Assembly: GCA_930367215.1 (NCBI GenBank)
Contig: OV884060.1
Span: forward strand, 182,167,253-182,231,252
Origin: Pollenia angustigena
Taxonomy: Eukaryota; Arthropoda; Insecta; Diptera; Polleniidae
DNA length: 64,000 bases
Reading direction: 5' to 3'
Positions 54,504 to 64,000 of the stretch are shown here, one piece after another. The translations under genes were made by a program, and so were the position numbers. Within the stretch, counting starts at the first letter, position 1. Each line of letters starts with the position of its first letter. Under the pieces are notes generated by a model. That model did no database searches. It worked only from the letters and a program-made list of their open reading frames with translations, and was not told the origin of the DNA.

Positions 54504-57049
54504 AGGCTGATTATATCTCGTGATCTAACAAAGGTAGACGTAAAATTCAAAAATACCATAACTGAATCGAAAATTAAATTGTCATGTGCTTGGTACTTTT
54601 TTGAAATTTGCACATTTTGGGTATAAAAAAGGCAAAAATATAATTTTGGTACTTTTTTGGTAAACAATTCATCTTCCTTTGTAATAAAGATAAAGATAAA
54701 GATAAAAATAAAATTTAAATAGTGTTCTCTTCTTTTTAAAAGCTCTCATACAAATTTTGATACCTTTTGGAATTTTGAATTTAAAAATAAAATCATAAAA
54801 TTTGTGTATTCCATACAAAAATAAAATTCACCAAATAAATCAATAATAAATGTTAATTAATAATTTTATATGACGCCATGTAAGACAGATATTTGTTATA
54901 TATAGTTATGCAGTCGCGAGTACAGGGGAAGAAGAATGAATTGGTAATCATTCCAACCCACCTCAACCCCCACCCACCTTAAACGGACAAATATATACCA
55001 TTTCTATGGTCTTTCCAAAAGAAATTTTGCAAAATGGTATGTTTCAGTTGAAGGTTCCTTAACAATCCCCCTCACCCTTACCACAGGAGCTCAAGTCGGA
55101 TCTACGTCTGAGTTATGTAAAGATATATATACATATGTTTATGTATATAATATTATAACCAGGGAAACCAGAAATATGCTCTAAAAAGACGTTTTATGCG
55201 CATTAAATATGCCGTAAAAACTGGAAAATATGCTCTGAAAAATTTTAAAAATATGCGCTAAAAATCAAATATTATTTAGATATTAACATCCATATGGGTT
55301 TTTGTCTTAAAGGGATTTTAGGTACGGCCGCTAAATTGTTAAAAAATGTTAACATTTAAAGGAAATTTAAGATATTTAAGGATGGGAGCTTTGGTCAAAT
55401 TTGAACCGATTCGAAAATAATTTAATTTGAAGTAAAATATTTTTGGGGCGGATTAAATTTAAATACCATCATAATAAATGGGCTTGCTGACACAAAGAAC
55501 CATATTTGGAAAGAATCTTTTATGAGGAATATATGAAACTAGCATTTAACCCGCTACTTCGATAGCGTCTCGTGGACATATTTGTATGCCAAATCTTATT
55601 TTTCTAGGTTTAAATTTGTTTAAATTCTAGCATTTAACCGCTACTTTGTAATCTAATATGTAAATAGGTTTTAGCAAAATAGTCCCAACATTTTTCATCT
55701 CATAGGTTGATATTGACACAGGACTTTGCACCTATAATTTTGTGCTTCTAAGTACTCGTAGAACACAAATGAAAGAAAGTTAGTTTCCCGTATTATCCTT
55801 TTTGATACTTTTTTCTCCCCATTTATGTATTAAAAATTTCAATGTTGCAGTTGGAGCCTATAGTTTAGTACGTTTTTGTCATAGGATGAAAAATTTTTGG
55901 CTTAAATTGAACTGAAAAATGTGTTTTATTATCCCATATTGCCCATAAGATATAGTCCCTTGGGGCAATGATGTCCAGAAAAATTGTGTCTCTAATGTAC
56001 ATACAGAGGTAGCGTGACAAAAAGGTTTCAAAATATGTACAGGTTTTAGGCGTTTACTCCCTAAAAGGACCAAATTTCGAAAAAGTACCAGACACCTGTC
56101 CTCTTATTTTTCTAATGAACAACATTAAGTGTTAAATTTTTTGTATCGCTTTTAGTTTTGGATTTTTGAGGTTAGCGGGATCGAGATGGTGAGAGGCCAG
56201 CCTCCGGTCCAAATGTCAGCTTTTTAGCTTCAGGATCTTAGGATGTGTCAGTCAGTAACTTTACAGTTTTATATTATATAGATAGATGGAGAAAAATTTT
56301 GTAAAAAAGTAACAAAATTATGAACGCTTTTCACACCTTAAACCTTTGCATTTCAAAACAGGTCCAAATCTGGGGTCTAATCACCGCATACGATATCGAG
56401 CAAAATTGATCGAAATTATTTATTTTGGTATCATGAAACTCGATATCGAATGAAAATTATGGAAATTGAAATAATAGCATTCGTTATCAAGTAACTCGAC
56501 ATTACATTTATCGAGTTTTCATTCGATACGTCAGTGTCTGTCGTATGCAAAAACATTCGATAGTTTATTCGATACGATAGTATGCGGTGATTAGACCCCT
56601 GTTTTGTATTTTATAGATAAGCTAGAATGCGATATAATTTTTATTTACCCTTTAACACCCCAAAAAGGCCGTACCTCACAAAAGTACCAGAAACCTGTCC
56701 GTTTATTTTTTTTAATGAACAATAATAAGTATTCAATATTTTTATCTCTTTTAGTTAAGGAGATATGAAGTTAGCGAATTTTTCTAATGAACAACAATAA
56801 GTGTTAATGTTTTTCAGGAGGTATGAGGTTAGCAGGATCGTTTGGCGAGAGAACAGCCCCTGGTCCAAATGTCAACCTTTTAGCTTTAGACGTTTAGGCT
56901 CTGCGATGAAAGATAAATAGATGGCGAAAACATCTTGTGAAAAAGTAACAAACATAGGTACAATTTTCATCCCTTAAACGTTCGTATTTCGAAAAAGTAC
57001 CAAATATGCATTTGTATCGTCCACTCAGGACATTGAATGTTGAATTTTA
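54504..57049. other. intron interior: decayed repeat with AAAGTACCA motifs
   Basis: No gene seen. Recurrent CAGTCAGTAACxTTACA...TATATAGAT and AAAAGTACCAGACACCTGTC motifs at 56080-56290 and 59085-59375 suggest two flanks of one repeat enclosing the minisatellite below. 54675-54700 is a (AAGATA)n-like tract. Confidence 0.45.
56372..56599. mobile_element. foldback MITE, GGGGTCTAATCACCGC type
   Basis: Perfect inverted ends GGGGTCTAATCACCGCATAC, then arms of ATTCGATA / TATCGAAT motifs; 228 bp, non-coding. Confidence 0.8.
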
Positions 57050-58745
57050 TTATTCTAGGTTCAATATTAACGGAAATTCATAAAGTACCAGTTAAAGAAC
57101 AAAAAAGTACCAAAAAGCCCTCTTACAGATTCTCATTCACTCAGGACCTTGCATGTTTAATTTTTTGTTTCTAGGTCCAATACTAACGGAAATTCAAAAA
57201 GGACCAGTTAAAGAACAAAAAAGTACCAAAAAGTTTATTTTTATACATTCTTATTCACTCAGGGCATTGCATCTTGAATTTTATGTTTCTATGTCCAATA
57301 ATAACGCATATTCAAAAAGTACCAGTTTAAGAACTAAAAAGTACCAATAAGCCCTTTCATAGATTCTTATTCACTCAGGACCTTGCAGGTTTAATTTTAT
57401 GTTCATAAGACCAATATTAGCAAAAATTTAAAAAAAAAGTACCAGTTAAAAAACGAAAAAGTACCAAAAAGATCCTTCTAACAGATTGTCATTCACTCAA
57501 GACCTTGCATGATTAATTTCATGTTTCTAGGTCCAATACTAACGGAAATTCAAAAAGTACCAGCTAATGAACAAAAAAGTACCAAACAGTTCCCTCTTAT
57601 AGATTCTCATCCATTCAGGATATTGTATGTTTAATTTTATTTTTACAGGTCCAATACTTACGGAAATTCAAAAACTACCAGTTAATAAACAGAAAAGTAC
57701 CAAAAACTTCCCCTTATGGATTCTTATCCACTCAATGCATTGCAATTTGAATTTTATGTTTCTAAATCCAATTGAAACGGATATTCAAAAAGTACTAGTT
57801 TAAGAACTAAAAAATACCAATAAGCCCTCTTACAGAATTCTCATTCACTTAGGAACTTGCATGTTTAATTTTATGTTTCTATATCCAATAAATACGAAAC
57901 TTGAAAAGGTACCAGTTAAAGAACAAAATAGTACCAAAATCTTCTCTCTTATAGATTCTTATTCACTAAGGACCTTGCATGTTTAATTTTATGTTTCTAG
58001 GTCCAATACTAAAGGGAATTCAAAAAGTACCAGTTAAAGAACAAAAAAGTACCAAAAACTTCCCTCTTATAGAATCTTATCCACTTAGGGCATTGTATCT
58101 TCAATTTTATGTTTCTAAGTCCAATAATAACGGATATTCAAAAAGTACCAGTTTAATAACTAAGAAGTACCAATAAGCGCTTTTAGAGATTCTTATTCAC
58201 TCAGGACCATGCAGGTTTAATTTTATGTTCATTAGACCAACATTAGCGAAAATTTAAAAAAAGTACCAGTTAAAAAACGAAAAAGTACCAAAAAAATCTC
58301 TCGTACAGATTGTCATTCACTCAAGACCTTCCATCTTTAATTTTATGTTTCTAGGTCCAATACTGACGGAAATTCAAAAAGTACCAGTAAATGAACAAAA
58401 AAGTACCAAAAACTTCCCTCTTATGGATTCTTATCCACTCAGGACCTTGCATGTTAAATTTTATCTTTCTAGGTCCAATACCAACGGAAATTTAAAAAGT
58501 ACCAATCAAAGAATAAAAAAGTACCAAAAAGTTCATTCTTATAGATTCTCATCCACCCAGAACATTGCATATTGAATTTTATGTTTCTAGGTCCAATACT
58601 AAAGGAAATTCAAAAAGTACCAGTTAAAGAACAAAAAAAGTACCAAAAAGTTCCGTCATAGATTCTTATCCACTCAGGACATTGCATCTTGAATCTTATG
58701 TTTTTAGGTCCAACATAAACGATAATTTAAAAAATACCAGAAAGT
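57050..58745. repeat. ~117-bp minisatellite, about 14 units
   Basis: Each unit has GGTCCAATACTAACGGAAAT, TCAAAAAGTACCAGTTAAAG, AACAAAAAAGTACCAAAAA, then CACTCAGGACCTTGCATGTT. Adjacent units differ by 10-20%, so the array is old. Frames of 60-80 codons across it are artefacts. Confidence 0.85.
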
Positions 58746-60373
58746 TAAGTAAAATATCAAATTTCCTGTATTTCCCCTTTTTGGTACTATTTTTCCCCCC
58801 ATTAAAGTATAAAAAATTTCAGTATTATATATATATTAGTACGAATATTTCAATGAATGGAGAAAAATGTTTTTTAAAAAAAGTACCAAAAATAGTTACG
58901 ATTTTTACCCCTTAAATGTTCGAATTTCGAAAAAGTACCAAATTCATATTCGTATTTTTTTGATAAGTTTCGAATGTGGTATTAACTTTGTTTCTTTGTT
59001 TATTGGTTCAAAAGATAGATGGGGTGTCAAAAAAGTACTAAAATTAAGATTTTACCCGTTTACTCCCAAATAGGGCCGAATTTCAAAAAAGTACCAGACA
59101 CCTGTCCGCTTATTTTTCTAAAGAACAACGATGGGTATTAAATTTTTTTTGTATCTCTTTTAGTTTTCGAGATATAAGGTTACCGTACTTTCCCGTTTTT
59201 AACCTTTTTGACCCCTTAAACATTTTAATGAAAAATCCCGTCTTAGTGGATCGATTTGGAGTGTGACCAATCTCTGGTCCAAATTTCAAGTAATTAGCTT
59301 CAGGCGTTTAGGCTGTGCGATGATGAATCAGTCAGTGAGTCAGTCAGTAACGTTACAATTTTATATATATAGATTATCGACCGATTCTCACCATTTACAC
59401 AGACCTCGTCCATATTTGATCAAATTCTCTATAAAATTGGAACAGACAAACAGCCAGACGGACGGATGGACATTGTTAGATCACTTTAAAAACTGATTTT
59501 AAGTCGATCAGTATACTAAAAGATTGGTCTACATTTCTATGTATTATACACATCGCATAACGTTTATCCTTAATAACAACCTGCTTTGCCTTACAATTTG
59601 AGATTTAAAATTAAATGTTGATGGCGAAGTTGAAGTAACAGAATTTCGAAAAAAATTTATTTTCTGCGAAAGCTCCATAAGCATTTAAAAAAATATAACA
59701 ACATGCAATTGCATATTTATGGTTTCCCTGATTATAACCATATCTGATCATATCTACTTTTATTTGCTCAGGTAGCCAAAAAAATGGGGACAGGAGATGA
59801 GATACATATATAGATATTCCACAAACTATTAATATAATCGCTACAGTTGATCATATTTTATAACAACTCTAAAGCCCTTTTTTAATTTGGCTCGATACTT
59901 TTGGGTCGTCAATGATGACCTGACCAACCCCTGTATGTACGTGTCCAAAATTTTACCTATCAAACATGCTATTCTTAAGTTGCATACCAAATATCAGCCA
60001 TTTACGTAAAGAAATAAAGAAGTTATGGATTTTTGGCCGGAATTTCCCAGTGTGAATGAAGTAAAATTTAATAAAAATTTGAAAATGAAAAGCCCAAATT
60101 TTCAAAATGAAACAAATCTCCAAAAATATGAAATAACCTTACAAGCCCTTACAAGGACAAATTCCTGCTTACGCGTACGTCTAAGAGATTTTTAAACGCA
60201 ATAACTTTCGCTCAGTATCAAATTGATGTTGCATTATTTCAGAATTGAAGTTTTTTAAATTAAAAACTCCGAAATTCCCTTTTGCATATAATTATAGCTT
60301 TCCTTTATCTGAATCTTTTAAACACTTTTAAAATTGTTTAAGTTAACATATAATTAAAATTATGAGTACTTAC
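58746..60373. other. intron interior, no gene seen
   Basis: The right flank of the AAAGTACCA repeat continues to about 59375. The remainder to the exon donor is AT-rich without clear structure. Confidence 0.45.
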
Positions 60374-60521
60374 TTGTTCCACACTATAAATTTCCATATT
60401 TGGATCATTTTCCAACCATTGATGTTGTTGTCGATACGCGGCTTCGGTACGTTTTTTAATGTTGCGATGACAACAGTAACAGACAACACACAAAATGGTT
60501 GTAATCAATGTTAACATGGCA
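60374..60521 (-). CDS. transmembrane exon of the host PPxY gene
   Basis: 148 bp between an acceptor TATTTTTAG (ending 60522) and the donor GTAAGTA (from 60373); one base plus 49 codons, phase 0 at its 3' end. It encodes AMLTLITTILCVVCYCCHRN, the inner half of a membrane helix rich in Cys. A basic stop-transfer stretch (IKKRTEAAYRQQHQWLENDP) and MEIYSVEQ follow. It joins in frame to the exon at 43630-45168. The upstream exons (signal peptide or ectodomain) are outside the window or not recognisable. Confidence 0.8.
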
Positions 60522-60898
60522 CTAAAAATAGAATTAAATAGAAATAAACAATAAAAACTACATTGAATATAATGGAATATTTTATAAAACACTTAAAAGA
60601 AAAAAAAAAAAAAAAATTAGAAAATAAATGACTGGCTGGTTGGCTGTTTGTGAGTGACACGAAAGGACAATCAGGACATTATAAACATGATTAAATACAT
60701 GTAATATTTTTTATTTATAATTTTATAAAAACATTTTTTCTTTATTAAGTTAAAACTACGGTTACTTATTCTTTAAAAAAAAATGGTTAAAATGAAGCAC
60801 ATTCAGGTGTGTGATAGAAATCGATTTTGAAAACGAAACGATTTTAAACCGATAATATCGATTTCAGTATTTGCATCTTATTTTCTGTATATATTCGT

Positions 60899-61044
60899 TT
60901 AATGGCCTGTTCGTCGATAGCGAATGAAGACTTCGTTCGCTTAACTAACATGCAAAACAAAAACAACATTTTATAATTTGTTTTTGTTTTAAATGTAATT
61001 TAAGCGAACGAAGACTTCATTCGCTATTGACGAACAGGCCATTA
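60899..61044. mobile_element. MITE (AATGGCCTGTTCGTC ends) inserted in a LINE fragment
   Basis: Inverted arms of about 50 bp (AATGGCCTGTTCGTCGATAG, CGAATGAAGACTTCGTTCGC) around an AT-rich centre, with TTTAA/TTAAA at the edges, so a TTAA-type duplication is likely. Confidence 0.75.
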
Positions 61045-61243
61045 AAGCCTTGTTTTGCATAGTTTGCAGGGTATGTAGAACATTCGTGTTATTATAACCA
61101 TATAATACAACCATATAATTCAAATGGCTTTGCAATAACGCCTGATATAGCAACATTTTAGTTTTAGCATTTAGTTTGTATTTCATCTTGTATAAAATAT
61201 CAATAGCTGGAGCAATTTTACTTTTAACCTCTCTGATATACAT
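61045..61243 (-). pseudogene. reverse transcriptase C-terminal fragment of a Jockey-like LINE
   Basis: The minus-strand frame reads KSKIAPAIDILYKMKYKLNA then LLYQALLQSHLNYMVVLYG and LHTLQTMQNKAL. This is the thumb region just after the RT domain in Jockey/I-type non-LTR elements. The MITE at 60899-61044 interrupts it right after MQNKAL, and no RT catalytic part is present. A short relic. Confidence 0.7.
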
Positions 61244-61762
61244 TAGAGCGGGTCAATTTGTATGGGACGGAAAAAATGAAAAAATCGCATATGCGGGAAG
61301 TAATCTACGAACAATTCTAAGAAAATTTGCCTAAGAAACTATGTGTGTAAAATCGATTCGGATGCCGCGATTTTTAAAGGGAAGTTTCATATTCAGGTTA
61401 TAGAAAATTTTGTTAGAAAAACTTAAACAGATAGCTTATTTATGAGTGTGAGGGACCCACTGAGGTTAAAAAAACGCTAAGTTTTCTTCTAAACCCTTTG
61501 TTTTTACTTCTTATTTTTAAAGTACACTTATCCCTCGATTTACACAATACTTTTTTTAAGGTGTTAATCGAGGGAAAGGTATACTTTTGTTTGTTGACCA
61601 TATATTGAAATAAAACTAAAATTATCCTTTAAGTTTTCTACGATTTATTGTTTTATTTGCAGTTATTAATTTAGCAATAAAATCAGAAAGAATAAAATAA
61701 ATTTTAAGTGTATTGTTATTAATACAAAGTTAGTTTCTAGATTTGAAAAAAGAACTAAATAA
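61244..61762. other. intergenic / 3' flank, no gene seen
   Basis: Contains GGGTCAATTTGTATGGGACG at about 61256, a phrase typical of fly repeats, and an AATAAA-rich stretch (61660-61700) that could end the minus-strand gene upstream. Confidence 0.4.
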
Positions 61763-63956
61763 CTAAGTTTTTAAGTCCTGCCTGCTTTCCAAGCGTGGAT
61801 TTTTTTTTCGACTAACATCAGTCACAGCCATAATACTTTCACGATTTTTTTCCGTTACGCGCCGAGAAACACTGGTTAAAAGTTTAACGCATCGTTCAGT
61901 TCCTTGAATGTGGCATGGAACTTGTGGGTCAGGAAGTGGTGGATCTTGAAATTCTAAATATTCCTTCAAATAGTCATACGGAATATCTCTTGTAATTGGT
62001 GGTTCTGATAAAATACTGTCATCATCTAAATCTATCATATTGAAATAATTGCAGCAGTCAAAATTAATTTTACATTTTTTGTACTCTCTAAGTTTTTCTG
62101 CATCGCAAAGTTTGTTACGGTAGTACAAAATTTTTTGTATTGCCTGGTCGCGTATTGATTTACGATCATCGTAAAGCATTGAAAGCATAACATTTTCTGG
62201 ATGAGCAAAGTATGAGTTATTTTGAACTACAGAGTAAACAATTTGCCGCACATTCAAGGGAAGAAACTGTGTGAGGCGAATAAACTTAAATAAAAGCGTA
62301 CTGCCGTAAATAACAGAATTGTAGTATTTGATGTTAAAGTACATGGGAACATAAACTCTTATTACGTACTCTGCTAGAGTTTTTAAGTAACTAGTGGGTG
62401 AACTTGTTGCGACGTACAATCGTAAAATTCTGCTGGCCTTGGTTAACCAACGGGAGTGCGCTACAGGTCCAGGCTTTATGTTAGCTAAGTCAACAGAAAT
62501 AAAACCATTCGATATTGCTGAAGCCATTTGAAGCAAATACTTTACGTCATTAGATAAATCAAGCTTCCATTCGTCTGATGAAGAAGGTGGCATGTTCTCT
62601 AGCGGAATGGCTGTAAATTCAACAACCCTCTGAAAAAATTTTAAACTTTTTTTAATAAATGTTAAAAAAAATATTCTGGAAAAATTATTTTCCCACCATT
62701 TTCTCACAGCACGTAATTTGTTTACTAATTAAGCCGCTGGCAGTTCTTGGTCCGCTCGTTTTCGAATTATCCAGAAATTCGAATAGGTGACGAAAAGGCA
62801 ATTCATTAAAATGTAGGAGACATATAAACCAATGCAATGGTCTTCCCAATGCGATCTCGAAACGCCGTATTATGCCATTTGAAACGCCTGTGTTAGTGTT
62901 TTCTCCATCACTACAAATACCAATTAAATTATTAAAACTGAAACCTTTTTTGCTGAAAAACTCGCTAAGCTGCCTTTGCTTTGTTAAAGCATCTTCAGCT
63001 TGAACTGTAACATATCCTAATAGTTTCGAGTTCGGCTCTTTAAGGACGACTAAATGTGCTTCTTTAACCATGCTTTGGTGGTATTTGCCGTCAATTTTTT
63101 CCATTGTTAATGCGTCATCTTTTCTGCCATCAAATGAAAAGTAGCATAGGTTGGTGTCTCCTGCTTGACTCTTGCGTACTGCTTCCCGTCCCTTCATCTT
63201 TTCTCTGGCGACTTTATTTTTATCCATAATTATTAGGTCTCCAGTTTCATCTCTATAGTCAATATCCTTAAATAGAGCTGTCGCTAAACCTGAAGCTACT
63301 CTGTCAGATATGCCGAATCTGTCGCACATCATCGCGAAATTTAAAGCCGAGTACCTTTTGGTATAAGCTCGTGGTTTCGGTGAAATTAATACATCCTCAG
63401 ATGGTGCACTTAGCTCTATAAGCTCCTCCACCTCCATGTTTAACTGGCTTGGTTGATATGTCGAATCATGACTCACTGGTAGGAAGGTTGCTATTGTTGA
63501 TACTTGGTCAGAATGATTCTCTGGAATAGTCAGTTTTCTATCATTGTGTTGATCTAGCATAAAAAATGTCAACCTTTTTGGAATTTCTCCACATTTGCAT
63601 TCATGTACTTTTAAATTACATTTGCATTTTCCAATGAAAAACAAATCATCAATCGATTCCACAAAACGATTTAATTTACTTTTACTTTTTATTTCTCTTT
63701 GGTACTTTTCAATGAACTGGTTTAGTTTTAGTAAAATGCTTTTTTCATTCATAAGATCAATAAAAAGTCGATTCCATATTTCAGTTAATTTATTTAACAC
63801 GTCAGCAGTGAAGTTCTTGTAAGCACACTTTTTTCCTTCTTTTTTTGCCTGGTAACCCAAGAAGAAATAATACTTTAATACATCACGCTTGCTTGGTAAG
63901 TTAAGGCCACTAAAATCTGCTGGTGGTCCAAAAATGCAAATATCTGGGGAAGCCAT
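61763..63956 (-). CDS. transposon-derived protein (708 aa, two exons), intact
   Basis: Exon 1 is 62697-63956 (420 codons) and exon 2 is 61763-62629 (288 codons plus stop), separated by a 67-bp intron 62630-62696 (GTGGGA...TTTCAG, phase 0). The protein has Cys-rich KCKCNLKVHECKCG near residue 110. A core follows with YFSFDGRKDDALT, GICSDGENTNTG (346-357) and LHWFICLLHFNELPFRHLF (374-392). In exon 2, GPVAHSRWLTKASRILRLYV and SYFAHPENVMLSMLYDD occur. I recognise this as a repetitive insect family with the spacing of an RNase H-like transposase (D273-type FDGRKD and D350 as candidate acids), but I cannot name the superfamily. The complete frame suggests a recent or domesticated copy. ATG at 63956. 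Confidence 0.7.
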
Positions 63957-64000
63957 ATGAGATATGGTAGATTCATATGAAGAAGATGAAAAATTATTTT

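Larger units (their letters stand above)
45169..60373 (-). other. 15.2-kb intron of the host PPxY gene
   Basis: Donor GTAAGTA at 60373 and acceptor TTTCAG at 45169, phase 0 on both sides. No conserved coding exon was seen inside. It holds numerous MITEs, a (TA)n tract and a long minisatellite, listed separately. 45169-46630 is otherwise plain AT-rich DNA. Confidence 0.75.

Noticed and set aside
57153..59073. Frames of 65-77 codons with LGPILTEIQKVPVKEQKS repeats
   Set aside because: They repeat with the 117-bp minisatellite unit and are interrupted at different places.

Overview
The window is insect nuclear DNA, most likely from a higher (cyclorrhaphan, possibly calyptrate) fly. It is AT-rich and dense in palindromic DNA transposons. 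It carries spliced genes, a fragment of insect-type mitochondrial DNA, fly-style TATA/initiator promoters and a Polinton. I infer the taxon from style and cannot fix the species.

Layout. 1-11.7 kb holds a broken Tc1/IS630-type transposase, several foldback elements, a mitochondrial tRNA-Met fragment, three copies of a dispersed repeat with internal 150-bp tandem units, and a degenerate ~119-bp tandem array. At 11,753-28,993 lies a nearly complete Maverick/Polinton (adintovirus-like) element of 17,241 bp. It has AG...CT ends, ~1 kb terminal inverted repeats and a perfect 6-bp target duplication TAGGTA, and it sits inside the 119-bp array. 30.0-34.0 kb is a large inverted-repeat element holding tRNA-like SINE copies and a decayed transposase. 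37.2-42.5 kb is a set of concentrically nested foldback transposons, several with exact target duplications. 43.6-60.5 kb is the 3' part of a host minus-strand gene: a membrane-spanning exon, a 15.2-kb intron full of MITEs and minisatellite, and a terminal exon with PPxY and LPxY motifs. 61.8-64.0 kb is an apparently intact, spliced, transposon-derived gene.

Polinton gene set. Minus strand, in order of transcription: packaging ATPase; a large acidic/basic protein; a coiled-coil protein with a fibre-like motif; a retroviral-type integrase with chromodomain; the penton (minor capsid) protein; a 60-aa protein; the double-jelly-roll major capsid protein; and a small Cys-rich protein. Plus strand: a phospholipase A2-domain protein followed by an adenain-like protease. 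Minus strand again: a protein-primed type B DNA polymerase in two exons. Plus strand: three small genes behind a clear TATA/initiator promoter. Together these cover replication (PolB), integration (INT), packaging (ATPase), capsid building (MCP, penton), maturation (protease) and probably membrane penetration (PLA2). The one clear lesion seen is an in-frame TGA in the major capsid gene.

The most interesting signal is at the junction of the PLA2 and protease genes. The protease frame has no AUG in front of its conserved N-terminus. A canonical A AAA AAC slippery heptamer lies in the exact zero frame of the PLA2 gene just before its stop, with an 8-nt spacer and a 7-bp stem. This predicts -1 ribosomal frameshifting to make a PLA2-protease fusion. 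Other notable points are three gene junctions of 4 nt or less, concentric nested palindromes, and a hAT-type MITE with at least seven TATCGATA (DRE) motifs.
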